From Marinilabiliaceae bacterium JC017 (GTDB taxonomy: Bacteria > Bacteroidota > Bacteroidia > Bacteroidales > Marinilabiliaceae): a stretch of DNA of 64,000 nt. Made by a program: the position numbers and the translations under genes. A model generated the notes under the pieces. That model saw only the letters and a program-made list of their open reading frames with translations. It was not told where the DNA came from and did not search any database. The DNA lies in NCBI GenBank assembly GCA_004296775.1, contig RHGE01000006.1, positions 55,500-119,499 of the forward strand, read 5' to 3'. Below are positions 16,868-25,489 of this stretch, one piece after another. Each line of letters starts with the position of its first letter. The stretch's first letter is position 1.

Positions 16868-18730
16868 TCACGTTAAGAACAGCAACATGATGATTAAGCC
16901 GGCAATGAGCCACAAGGCATAGTTCTGTAAAATGCCGTTATGGGGTTTGCTCAATAATCTGTTGCACCAGGTTAGCACTTCTAGTGAGAGATGGTATAAG
17001 TCAAACCAATTAGCCTGTGCCTTTCGATAGATGGTAGCGAAAATCGGGGCCATTTTAATGGTGTCATAAAATTCAGAAACGGCGTGGGAGGAGAATGCCT
17101 GCATCTTCTCTCCACCAATGAAACTCTCTTCCCGCCGGTATTTTTTTGAAGCGATGAGGAGGTAAATAATCAAGCCCAGAACAATGGAGACCAGTACCAG
17201 GATAGATACGGTCACAGAACTCCATTGTCCTATGTAGGATGCTTCTCCTACGATGGGCTCAAAAAAGAAAGGCACCACATAGCTTGTGGCAAGCACGCCA
17301 AACCCAACACAACACAAAGCGATAATAACCATAGGAACCAGCATTACGAGAGGGGCTTCTTTTACCGCTGCCAGTTCTGGTTTTTTCTTTCTTAAAAAGA
17401 TGCCGGAAATAAACTTAATGAAGCTGGCCAGGGTTAAGGCGGACCCAATGACGGCCAGGGCCAGCCATACCATCCAGAGGTTGTTGGCGATGCCAGCTTC
17501 CCGGCCAAACTCAATAATTCCTTGGTAGATGATCCATTTGGAGGCAAAGCCATTTAGGGGAGGTATTCCCGAAATGGAGAGGGCGAAAATTAAGGCAGTG
17601 ATAAATGTAACCGGCATTTTTCCGGACAATCCGCCTAAATTGTCCAGGTCATCTTTATCGGTTTGCTTCTTAACACTGCCCGCAGCCAAAAATAGGCCGC
17701 TTTTGTAGAGGGCGTGATTCACCATGTGAAACAAGCCGCCAATGATACCCAGGGTCGTGCCCAGACCTAACCCGGTTACCATGTAACCAACTTGAGAGAC
17801 CGCATGATAACCCAGTAATTTTTTGTAGTTGTGTTGTATCAATGCCATCATTACGGCGATGATGATGGTGGAAACGCCTATGATGAGAATGATGAGTGTC
17901 AGCCATTGGTTAAGTACGAACATCTCATTGCATAGTCGGGCCATGAAATAGATGCCCAGTAATTTATCCAGTGAGGCAGGCAGGTAAGCAGACGATGGCG
18001 CAGGGGCTTTCTTCGTGAATTCCGGAATCCAGCTATGGAAAGGAAAGGCGCCAGCCTTGGTGAAACTCCCGATCAGTAATGTCAGGAAGGCAATGGTGGT
18101 TAAAGCGTCGTTGGTTGGGATTGCCAGTTCAGAGATGTTGAGTGTTCCACTGTTTTGCCAGATCAAACCGATGCCTGCCAACATCAGTGCATCAGCTCCG
18201 CCAATGAGAATGAGTGTTTTTTTAGCGGCTCGGGCACTCTCTTCATCATAGCCCTTAATCAACTTGTATAAGGTGATACCCAGGAAACCCCAGAGTACGA
18301 TGAAAAGAACCAGGTTGTCAACCAGGGCAACGCCATTGGTGGTTCCAAGTGTTAGCAGGATGTAGGAATAATAATGGCAAAACCGTTTTTCTTTATTGAT
18401 GAATACCAATGAATAGAGTGTGATCAGGAAGGTGAAAAAACCGGTAAAAAAGACGATGAGCTTACTCAGGTGATCCACCCGGAACAAGAGGTAGTTCCTG
18501 GAAAAATCAAAAAGGGATGATGTATTTGTAAAGTTATCCAGTGCCAGATTCGTTATTTCAATTTTACCATAAATAGCTTCGTTGAAGAAGAGTGTGGCTG
18601 AGAAGTAAAGGGTAAAAGCCGACACCATTAGGCTAATAAATCCTTTCAGGCCTTTCAGCTTCTCAGGAACGACGAATAAAACGATTCCTGCCAGTAGTGG
18701 GATTAATATGACATTCTCCAGGATGATCAT
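16868..18730 (-). CDS. NuoL/MrpA-like proton-translocating subunit
   Basis: A 620-residue protein with about 15 membrane helices. 'AFPFHSWIPEFTKKAPAPSSA' (read as AFPFHSWIPEF, KKAPAPSSA) and 'LLGYHAVSQVGYMVTGLG' are the antiporter-like signatures. The C-terminal part after residue ~470 has extra helices and a charged loop, as in NuoL-type or hydrogenase-4 subunit B proteins. It overlaps the large-subunit stop by an ATGA, so hydrogenase and pump are translationally coupled. Confidence 0.9.
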   Translation of the reverse strand: MIILENVILIPLLAGIVLFVVPEKLKGLKGFISLMVSAFTLYFSATLFFNEAIYGKIEITNLALDNFTNTSSLFDFSRNYLLFRVDHLSKLIVFFTGFFTFLITLYSLVFINKEKRFCHYYSYILLTLGTTNGVALVDNLVLFIVLWGFLGITLYKLIKGYDEESARAAKKTLILIGGADALMLAGIGLIWQNSGTLNISELAIPTNDALTTIAFLTLLIGSFTKAGAFPFHSWIPEFTKKAPAPSSAYLPASLDKLLGIYFMARLCNEMFVLNQWLTLIILIIGVSTIIIAVMMALIQHNYKKLLGYHAVSQVGYMVTGLGLGTTLGIIGGLFHMVNHALYKSGLFLAAGSVKKQTDKDDLDNLGGLSGKMPVTFITALIFALSISGIPPLNGFASKWIIYQGIIEFGREAGIANNLWMVWLALAVIGSALTLASFIKFISGIFLRKKKPELAAVKEAPLVMLVPMVIIALCCVGFGVLATSYVVPFFFEPIVGEASYIGQWSSVTVSILVLVSIVLGLIIYLLIASKKYRREESFIGGEKMQAFSSHAVSEFYDTIKMAPIFATIYRKAQANWFDLYHLSLEVLTWCNRLLSKPHNGILQNYALWLIAGLIIMLLFLT

Positions 18731-19929
18731 CTGTTTCTTTTTATTTGTCGTCTTAACTTCTCTGTTTTTCTTTGTCCCATTTTTACCAGTTCATTGCCGT
18801 CCAGTATCTTTTCGCGGGAGGCATAATCGTAAGCATAAGCCATTCGTTCGGTGCAACAGTAGCACGGGTCAACGGCCGCCAGGGCGATGGTGGCATCCGA
18901 AATGGTTTGTCCCACGCACGCCTTTTTGAAGGTGGCAATATTCATATAGCTCGGGGCACGAATCTTATGGCGCACCGGGTAGTTGGAACCATCGGTTTTT
19001 ACAAAATGAAAGACCTCTCCACGCGGTGCTTCAGCATGACCGGTACCAATGCCTTCAGGGATCTCTTTTACTTTTACATCGACCTGGCCTTCTTTTATTT
19101 GTTGCAGACCGTCGAGGCATTGGCTGATGATGGAGATGGATTCATACATCTCCAGTAACCGCACTTCTGCCTTGGCAAACACATCGCCCTCCTGAGCTGT
19201 GATCACTTTCCAGTGTACAGAGGCATAGGCAGCATAGGGATCGTCTTTCCGCACATCGATGGCCACGCCGGAGGCACGTGCCGTAGGGCCCAGAGCCCCA
19301 TAAGCAATGATGTCCTCCTTAGTAAGTATGCCAACGCCTTTAGTGCGGGCATGAATCACCGGGTCGTCCATGACAGCGCCCGTGAGCAGGTCTGTCTTTT
19401 CTTTCACTGTATCCAGTACCTTTCGGATAGTTGGTATTTTATGGTTCTCAATATCACGTCTCACACCGCCGATCTTGAACATGGCATAGCTGTTTCGGTT
19501 GCCGGTGATCATTTCAAACAGCTCGAGCACCGGTTCACGGTATTTCCAGGCCCACATGAAAACGTTGTTGTATCCCAGGAAATGACCGGCTAATCCCACC
19601 CACAAAAGGTGACTGTGGATGCGCTCCAGCTCCCCGATGATGCTGCGGATGTATTTGGCCCGGTCGGGAATTTCTACCCGGGCAATCTCTTCCATGCAGT
19701 TGGCAAAGGCAAAGGGGTGAGACGTGGAACAGATGCCACAGATTCGCTCCACCAGAAAAAAGACCTGCTCGAAGGTTTTGGATTCACTGAGTTTTTCAAT
19801 ACCCCGGTGATTATACCCCGTAACCCACTGCACATCCTTGACGATCTCTCCCTTACAGTAAAGCTTGAAGAGTTCGGGTTCCTCCTGTAGCGGGTGATAA
19901 GGCCCTATGGGTATAATCGTTTTAGTCAT
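18727..19929 (-). CDS. Group 4 [NiFe] hydrogenase large (catalytic) subunit, NuoD-like
   Basis: The 400-residue protein has both Ni-binding motifs: 'RICGICSTSH' near residue 92 (CxxC) and 'DPCYCC' near residue 362 (DPCxxC). It is therefore a true hydrogenase, not a Complex-I or Mbx-type NuoD homologue, which lacks them. About 37 residues follow the last Cys, so there is a C-terminal peptide for the HycI-like protease to remove. It shares an ATGA with the NuoL-like gene. A pyrimidine-rich spacer of 490 bases separates it from the NuoC-like gene. Confidence 0.93.
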   Translation of the reverse strand: MTKTIIPIGPYHPLQEEPELFKLYCKGEIVKDVQWVTGYNHRGIEKLSESKTFEQVFFLVERICGICSTSHPFAFANCMEEIARVEIPDRAKYIRSIIGELERIHSHLLWVGLAGHFLGYNNVFMWAWKYREPVLELFEMITGNRNSYAMFKIGGVRRDIENHKIPTIRKVLDTVKEKTDLLTGAVMDDPVIHARTKGVGILTKEDIIAYGALGPTARASGVAIDVRKDDPYAAYASVHWKVITAQEGDVFAKAEVRLLEMYESISIISQCLDGLQQIKEGQVDVKVKEIPEGIGTGHAEAPRGEVFHFVKTDGSNYPVRHKIRAPSYMNIATFKKACVGQTISDATIALAAVDPCYCCTERMAYAYDYASREKILDGNELVKMGQRKTEKLRRQIKRNR

Positions 19930-20417
19930 CTCTTTTTTATTATTGAGTTATGCGAATTTGTTTAACCATTTCGGGATTGTTTTAAGAATCATTAGTAATA
20001 TCCCTGGGATTCATGCGGGATTATTGATATTTATGCCCTTCGGACAATCCAGCAACGCTTTTTTATCCTTTATCCCTCTAATTTCTAATCTCTATTTCAA
20101 TTTATTTCCTATTTCTAATTTCTCTAACAGGTTAACTCTCTAACTTCTATCCTCTGTTTCTATCTATTTCTCATTTCTATTTCTCTAACATGCTTCCCTT
20201 CTAATTACCTCATACTAACCTTTTCCTCAAGGAGAAGGAATTGCTCATTACTGCTGGTTCTGCTGGTATTGGGTTTGTTTATCTGTTAAGGATGGCTTGT
20301 TATATCCTTCAGATAATCCAGCAAGTTTTTTTATATTCTCTATCCCTCTAACCTCTATTTCAATTTATTTCCTTATTTCTATCTATTTCCTCTTTCTAAC
20401 CTCTGTCCTCTATTTTC
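19930..20417. repeat. Pyrimidine-rich low-complexity spacer
   Basis: Most of 20036-20460 is built of variants of TCTATTTC, TCTAATTTC and CCTCTAACC on the + strand, interrupted by a short unique block near 20230-20320. On the operon's transcript strand it is purine-rich. No gene is supportable here, since the open frames are simple-sequence artefacts. It separates two subunit genes that belong to one complex. Confidence 0.75.
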
Positions 20418-20894
20418 CTAACCTCTATTTCCCTCTGACTTCTTCTGATCTATTTCTCCACCTTCCGTCCGTCTATAAGGATAAACTCCCTCTGCCCAGT
20501 TACCTTCTGAAATCAGTTTTTCCAGGTTGGGGTGGTTCAGAAAATTGATGCCGAATAATTCATGTATCTCCCGCTCTATCCAGTTAGCACCTGTCAACAG
20601 GGGACACAATGATTCTACTTCCGGGTTATCTGTTGATAGCAGTAGGTGTATGTTAATGATCAGTCCCAATGGATCGTAACTAAAATGGTATAATATCTCA
20701 AAGCCCTTTTTTGATTGAAGTGCCGACGCGATAATGAACCTGAATTTCAATTCGGATAATAAGAACCTGGCTGTGGCAATCAGGGCAGCAGGGTTGATGT
20801 GGATGGTCGCCCGTTTGGTGCTCATTATATCCACTTCGAGGATGTAATCACGCAGGGTGTCTCTTATTCTGTTAATGATATTGGTTGCATTCAT
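20418..20894 (-). CDS. NuoC-like subunit (30-kDa domain)
   Basis: The 158-residue protein has the NuoC signature 'WIEREIHELFGINFLNHPNL' and ends in the 'VYPYRR' type segment. In group 4 hydrogenases the NuoC-like protein bridges the large and small subunits. The low-complexity tract runs into the last codons (20418-20460), so the C-terminal ten or so residues ('GGEIDQKKSEGNRG') are repeat-derived. It follows the small subunit gene after 7 bases. Confidence 0.9.
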   Translation of the reverse strand: MNATNIINRIRDTLRDYILEVDIMSTKRATIHINPAALIATARFLLSELKFRFIIASALQSKKGFEILYHFSYDPLGLIINIHLLLSTDNPEVESLCPLLTGANWIEREIHELFGINFLNHPNLEKLISEGNWAEGVYPYRRTEGGEIDQKKSEGNRG

Positions 20895-20901
20895 TCGCGA
20901 T

Positions 20902-21312
20902 TTATTTATTTAGCAGTTTGACAATGCCGGCAATGATGGCCTCCGGTTTTGGCGGGCATCCGGGGATATAGGCATCTACCGGAATGATTTTGTCCACCGG
21001 ACCGGCAAAGGTGTTGCCTTCGGCAAAAATGCCACCGGTGCAGCCACAGGTTCCAATGGCCACCACCAGGATGGGCTTGGGTGCCTGGTGGTAGATCTCC
21101 AGCAGTCGCTCCTTATCTCTTCTATTGATTGAGCCGTTCACCAACAGTACGTCGGCATGCCGGATGGAACCCACCAGCTTCATACCGAAGCGTTCCACAT
21201 CATAGCGGGGAGTCAGACAGTCCAGTATTTCAATGTCACAGTTGTTACAGGATGCTCCTCCAAAATGGAACAACCACAGTGACTTTTTGAAACAGAATGT
21301 CTTTATACCCAT
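20902..21312 (-). CDS. Group 4 [NiFe] hydrogenase small subunit, NuoB-like
   Basis: ATG 21312 is used, leaving 10 bases to the NuoH-like gene; an upstream start would overlap it. The 136-residue protein has the proximal 4Fe-4S ligands: CNNC near residue 23, the 'GTCGCTGG' loop and 'PGCPPKP' near the C-terminus. It passes electrons between the ferredoxin subunits and the Ni-Fe site. Confidence 0.92.
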   Translation of the reverse strand: MGIKTFCFKKSLWLFHFGGASCNNCDIEILDCLTPRYDVERFGMKLVGSIRHADVLLVNGSINRRDKERLLEIYHQAPKPILVVAIGTCGCTGGIFAEGNTFAGPVDKIIPVDAYIPGCPPKPEAIIAGIVKLLNK

Positions 21313-21322
21313 GGGCTTTTTT

Positions 21323-22255
21323 TTACCGTCCAAATATTGACAGAGTAATAGCAATTATTACCAGCAGGTTCATCCATACGAAAAAGAACCGCATGGCCTG
21401 ATGTATCTTCAGGCGCGGATTCGTATTGCGTATCAGGATTAAGAGCAGCACGATGGCTAATATCTTCAAAAGAGAATAAACAATGTTTATTCCCGTAAAG
21501 CTGAGCCCGCCCAATAGCAGGGTGCCGATAAATACAGGGAGGGTGAACAGCAAGATGTATTTGGTGAGTATGACCAGCGCATAGGCTGAGCCTGAATACT
21601 CGATGAAGGAGCCATGGTTTATCTCAGTCTCGGCCTCGGCAATATCGAAGGGGACGTATCCCAGCTTGGCCTGCAGACAGAAGATGGCGGCAATAAAAAG
21701 CAATATGCCGGAGATGCTTCCGATGAAAGAGGTATCCGCCTGGGCCATAATGATCTCCTGGAGGTTAATGCGCATGCCGGCTTTGAAAATAACGGCTGCC
21801 AGTATGAGCAGGAATGTCAGTTCGTAGCTGATGATCAGCTTTAATTCCCGTGAGGCGCCAATGGATGCCAGGGGGTTGCCCGATGCCAGGGCACCCAGGA
21901 TAAATGCTAGTGCCGGGATATTGAGCAGGTAAAAAATAACAAGGATATCACCATTAAAACCGCTGGTGATGTTCAATGCCGGCAACAGGATGAAGACACA
22001 AGCCAGGGTGGCACCTACAAGGGCTAATATGGGCATCAACATAAATACCACGGGCGATCCTTTGGCTGGCAGTATGGTCTCTTTTACCAGCAGCAGTTTC
22101 AGGAAGTCATAGAATGGTTGTAGCACCGGTGGTCCTTTCCTGAACTGAACCATGGCCGTTACCTTCCGGTCAAACCATGAGAGGAAACCGCCTGCGATGG
22201 AAGCAAACAACAGTCCCGGAAAAATCAGGAAATATATGATGGTAGAAAATATCAT
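21323..22255 (-). CDS. NuoH-like membrane anchor subunit
   Basis: A 310-residue protein with about 8 membrane helices. The conserved loops of the NuoH/HycD/MbhM family are visible: 'RKGPPVLQPFYDFLKLLLVKE' (read as RKGPPVLQPFYDFLK, LLLVKE) and 'FDIAEAETEINHGSFIEYSG' with its acidic residues. It anchors the peripheral hydrogenase module and joins it to the antiporter module. Confidence 0.93.
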   Translation of the reverse strand: MIFSTIIYFLIFPGLLFASIAGGFLSWFDRKVTAMVQFRKGPPVLQPFYDFLKLLLVKETILPAKGSPVVFMLMPILALVGATLACVFILLPALNITSGFNGDILVIFYLLNIPALAFILGALASGNPLASIGASRELKLIISYELTFLLILAAVIFKAGMRINLQEIIMAQADTSFIGSISGILLFIAAIFCLQAKLGYVPFDIAEAETEINHGSFIEYSGSAYALVILTKYILLFTLPVFIGTLLLGGLSFTGINIVYSLLKILAIVLLLILIRNTNPRLKIHQAMRFFFVWMNLLVIIAITLSIFGR

Positions 22256-22310
22256 TTTGATGTTTCTGTTTTATATTGAATTAATTTTCAACTTTTCATC
22301 TCTCTAAGTC

Positions 22311-22334
22311 TATTATCTAAAATCTAACGATCTA
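22311..22334 (-). repeat. Dispersed ATCTAA-type short motif
   Basis: TTATCTAAAATCTAACGATC is one of at least six copies of a motif whose other strand reads AGATCGTTAGATTTTAGA. Others start at about 13563, 23894, 32739, 33013 and 41408. It lies in the 85-base gap between two hydrogenase subunit genes. Confidence 0.65.
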
Positions 22335-22340
22335 ATGTTA

Positions 22341-22817
22341 TCATCTCACTTCCCAATAAACATCACGTATCAGTACCCTATCAGTTAATCGGTAAATGTG
22401 CTCTTCGGGTTTTTCATCAAACTCTACGATCTTTACAATGTCATCATCAAAAGCATTGGCAAATTGTATTAGTTCTGTGTCATCGGTTAGGTCGAAATAG
22501 TGGTAGCCATTGGTCTTGGTGGCAAACAAATCATTCATGATGGTGCCGAACGGGCAAATGGAAATGCATGATTTACACCGGATGCACAGGTTCAAGGCGC
22601 GGGAGATCATGCCGTTTTCATCTTTCTCCAGTGCATCGGCCGGACATACGCTGATACACGGCGCTTCCTCACACCGGCGGCAGGTGAAATAAAAAGTAGC
22701 CAACTCTCGGATGGTCTTGAAAGATTTGCTGTGTAACACATGTCTGTCAATGGCCTCCATTTTACATGACTCCAGTTCCCTTAACTTCACCATATCGATT
22801 AATACCCGTTTGTGCAT
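22341..22817 (-). CDS. 4Fe-4S ferredoxin-type electron-transfer subunit (HycB/HydN-like)
   Basis: The 158-residue protein holds two complete 4Fe-4S motifs (CRRCEEAPCISVCP and CIRCKSCISICP) at residues 48-93. A C-terminal part of about 65 residues with acidic stretches follows. It lies between the diaphorase-like gene and the NuoH-like gene and probably connects the NAD(P)H- or ferredoxin-facing subunits to the core hydrogenase. The exact electron route is inference. Confidence 0.85.
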   Translation of the reverse strand: MHKRVLIDMVKLRELESCKMEAIDRHVLHSKSFKTIRELATFYFTCRRCEEAPCISVCPADALEKDENGMISRALNLCIRCKSCISICPFGTIMNDLFATKTNGYHYFDLTDDTELIQFANAFDDDIVKIVEFDEKPEEHIYRLTDRVLIRDVYWEVR

Positions 22818-23059
22818 TTAGTCTATTTTTTGCAATCCATTATTCATCAGAATAGATTGTTTGATTATAGATCAGAGACTGATTTACAGGTAGTGGAATA
22901 GGTGTTTGTTCATTTAATGTTCTTATCAACACAATCCCTACCTCCAAATTTCAACACCTTATGCCTAAAAACGGAAATACTATATCCCAAACCGTAAACC
23001 ATATGCCCTATACCTTAAACCAAAATCTCAAGAGCCAAAAATTATTTCCATCTAATCCT

Positions 23060-23884
23060 CTATTTCCAAACGTCCCGAAATCCTTTTATTTCCCTGTAGC
23101 TGAATACCGGTCCATCTTTACAGACAAATACATCACCCATCATGCAGTGACCACATTTACCCAGGCCGCACGACATGTTTTTCTCCATCGACAGGTAGAT
23201 GTCATCTTCGCTGAAACCGAGCTCCATTAATTTGAGGGTGCCAAATTTCATCATGACAGGTGGGCCACACACTACCGCTACCGAATTTTTGATGTCCACT
23301 TCAATGTCATCGAGCAGCACTGTTACCACCCCCTCTTTTTCCTCCCACGATTCATCGGCATGATCTACGCTCCGCAGTACATGGAATTTTTCAATTTCCC
23401 GCACTTCCGTTACAAATGGTTTGTAGATGCATTCTTCGGGTGTTTTGGCACCATAGCAGAGGGTTACTTTTTTTAGCTTGTCCTTGTCGGCGATGAGGTT
23501 ATAGATAAGTGACCGGATAGGAGCGAAACCACATCCGCCACCAAGAATCACCACCTCCTTGCCGTAGAATTTCTCCAGAGGATAACCTCTCCCAAAGGGC
23601 CCCCGAATGCCAACTACCTCGCCGGGTCTCACCTTGTGAAGCAGGTCGGTTACATAGCCGGTTCGCATTACCGTGATTTCCAATTTATGAGTATCCAGTG
23701 GCGAAGAAGAAGGCGTGAAAGGTGCTTCTCCAATGCCATCGAGGGTGATCTCGACAAACTCCCCTGTCTTGAAAGTAAAAGCTGTTTCGGGCAATAACAC
23801 GAAAGTTTTAATCAAAGGCGACTCATTAATCACCTGATCCACCTTGGCCTTAATAGGAGCGTATATGTTTTGAATGCCACTCAT
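23060..23884 (-). CDS. FAD/NAD(P)-binding oxidoreductase, sulfhydrogenase gamma-subunit-like
   Basis: The 274-residue protein has a ferredoxin-reductase layout. An FAD-binding barrel comes first ('EFVEITLDG'). An NAD(P)-binding domain follows with 'GGGCGFAPIRSLIYNL' and 'VVCGPPVMMKF'. A C-terminal 2Fe-2S loop has cysteines in 'MSCGLGKCGHCMMGDVFVC' (read as SCGLGKCGHC). This combination is that of the gamma subunit of cytosolic sulfhydrogenases and of PyrK-like proteins. It would exchange electrons with NAD(P)H. It pairs with the beta-like gene upstream, 420 bases away. Confidence 0.88.
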   Translation of the reverse strand: MSGIQNIYAPIKAKVDQVINESPLIKTFVLLPETAFTFKTGEFVEITLDGIGEAPFTPSSSPLDTHKLEITVMRTGYVTDLLHKVRPGEVVGIRGPFGRGYPLEKFYGKEVVILGGGCGFAPIRSLIYNLIADKDKLKKVTLCYGAKTPEECIYKPFVTEVREIEKFHVLRSVDHADESWEEKEGVVTVLLDDIEVDIKNSVAVVCGPPVMMKFGTLKLMELGFSEDDIYLSMEKNMSCGLGKCGHCMMGDVFVCKDGPVFSYREIKGFRDVWK

Positions 23885-24304
23885 TGATTCAATAGATCGT
23901 TAGATTTTAGACAACAGACATTAGATGTGATTTACATTACCTTCTTCTATTTATATTTATCGTTCATTTAGCTATACGGTTTTTAGTCTGTTTCTCGCAT
24001 TAGACAAGAGACTTAGAGATAATAGACAGCCAACATTGAGCCACAGCGTTTTTCTTTATTAATCATTGACTTTGTCGCTCTTTCAATTCTCCTTTGTGAC
24101 TAAAAATTTATTCGACATGGGTGTATCATCTATTTATTTCCATTTATCTCAATTGTATCTCCATCTATTTTTCCCTATTTCTAAATGTCTCTATCTGTTT
24201 CAATCTTATTTCAAATTATTTCTATCTATTTCAATTATATCTCCACTTATATCTCCACTTATTTTAAATTATCTCCCCCTATTTCCAGATGTTTTTATCC
24301 TATT
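23885..24304. repeat. Spacer with pyrimidine-rich low-complexity tract
   Basis: A copy of the AGATCGTTAGATTTTAGA motif is at 23894. From about 24120 to 24310 the + strand consists mainly of TCTATTTC and ATTTCTATCTC-like units. I see no gene. It lies between two subunit genes that should act together. Confidence 0.65.
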
Positions 24305-25327
24305 TCAAGTATCCTTATGCTTCCCTTTTACCCTCTTCAGCTCCCTGAATAACTCGTTCTTATCAATATTTCCAATACAAGTCTCAATGCAACGGCCACA
24401 GCCGGTACAGGCAATGGAATGGAATTTTTCCGGTTTCCACACATATTTGCACAAGTAGCGGTTTCTGAAACGAACAAAGTGTTGCCCCAATGGATCTTCA
24501 CCGGCGGCGATGCGGGCAAACCCGGGGTACTGGCAGGCATCCATCTGGCGTATTTTTTCAAATCCGGGTCGGTCCACCAGCAGGAAGCAAGTGCAGGTAG
24601 GGCAGATGGTGGCACAGGCGCCGCAGGCCACGCAGGTCTTGGCATACTTCTTCCAAATCGCATCGTTTGATTGGGTGATGAGTTGGCCGGTTTGTTGATA
24701 GTCCGGCAACTGTTCGTTTTGATCCGCCAGCCGGTCGATGATGGATTGACGCTTCAGTAAGAGGTCAATTTGATGGCTCTCCGTGATGCGTCGCAACTCG
24801 GTTTGATTCTTCAGAATCTCAATAACGGTATCTCCCTTTTCACTGTTTCGCTCCAGAAACACATCCTCCTCAATCACCGTCAGCAGCAGGTCGTGATGCT
24901 TGTCCGGGTAGGGATCAATGCCATAACTGGTGCAGTGGCAATGCTCCAGGATGCTGTGACAGTCGGTGCCTATCAGGATCGTGTTCTCTCGTTTTTCCCG
25001 GTAGAAAGGATCCACAAAAGGTTCATGCAGATAAATCTCATCCAGGATATCCAGGGCATGCAGGTCACACGCCGGCGATCCGATAATGATGTTGGGTGCG
25101 GAAAGTACTTCAAGCGCCACGTTTTCTTTCACTGGCAGGAAGAACAGCTTCAAGGGAGAAATGGGTTTGGGTACATTGTATATAATTTGCGGAATATGAG
25201 ATTTGTCGATTAATTGATAATCCAGGGCCTCCTGGTTTTTAAGCGGGGCATAGATGTTATAATCATTGATAAGAGTGGCAAGCAGGTTTTGCCAAACCCT
25301 TAATTTAATATGAAAAACATCTGTCAT
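24305..25327 (-). CDS. 4Fe-4S dicluster protein, sulfhydrogenase beta-subunit-like
   Basis: The 340-residue protein has a large N-terminal domain typical of the HydB/AsrA (sulfhydrogenase beta, sulfite reductase A) family, and two 4Fe-4S motifs in the C-terminal third. These are 'CVACGACATICPTCTC' near residue 228 and 'CTGCGRCIETC' near residue 308. It also has an isolated Cys/His-rich segment ('DCHSILEHCHC'). As first gene of the long - strand cluster it probably relays electrons between the flavin subunit and the hydrogenase. It should not be confused with the HydB of the [FeFe] enzyme. Confidence 0.87.
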   Translation of the reverse strand: MTDVFHIKLRVWQNLLATLINDYNIYAPLKNQEALDYQLIDKSHIPQIIYNVPKPISPLKLFFLPVKENVALEVLSAPNIIIGSPACDLHALDILDEIYLHEPFVDPFYREKRENTILIGTDCHSILEHCHCTSYGIDPYPDKHHDLLLTVIEEDVFLERNSEKGDTVIEILKNQTELRRITESHQIDLLLKRQSIIDRLADQNEQLPDYQQTGQLITQSNDAIWKKYAKTCVACGACATICPTCTCFLLVDRPGFEKIRQMDACQYPGFARIAAGEDPLGQHFVRFRNRYLCKYVWKPEKFHSIACTGCGRCIETCIGNIDKNELFRELKRVKGKHKDT

Positions 25328-25489
25328 GCCACGAAGTCTATCAGGTGGGAATTGCTTGATGTAAAAATACGAAACACATGCCCTGCTGTCAAGGTAATGA
25401 ATCGTCTGAATCCTGCATAAAATAAGGCATTCCGAAATTACTGAACAAAGAAAAACTGTTAATGAAAAAGCATTAGAATCTTCATTACC

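Noticed and set aside
18727..19929. Reading the large subunit as a Complex I NuoD or an Mbx-type subunit without a Ni site
   Set aside because: Both the RICGIC and DPCYCC motifs are present, a C-terminal extension follows, and a maturation protease is encoded in the same cluster.
20297..20548. A + strand 83-codon frame near the NuoC-like gene
   Set aside because: Also a product of the TCTATTTC low-complexity tract and antisense to the real gene.
24066..24458. A + strand membrane-like protein of 130 residues
   Set aside because: Its hydrophobic look comes from the pyrimidine-rich simple sequence, which encodes Phe, Leu, Ser and Ile in one strand; it is antisense to the beta-subunit gene at its end.
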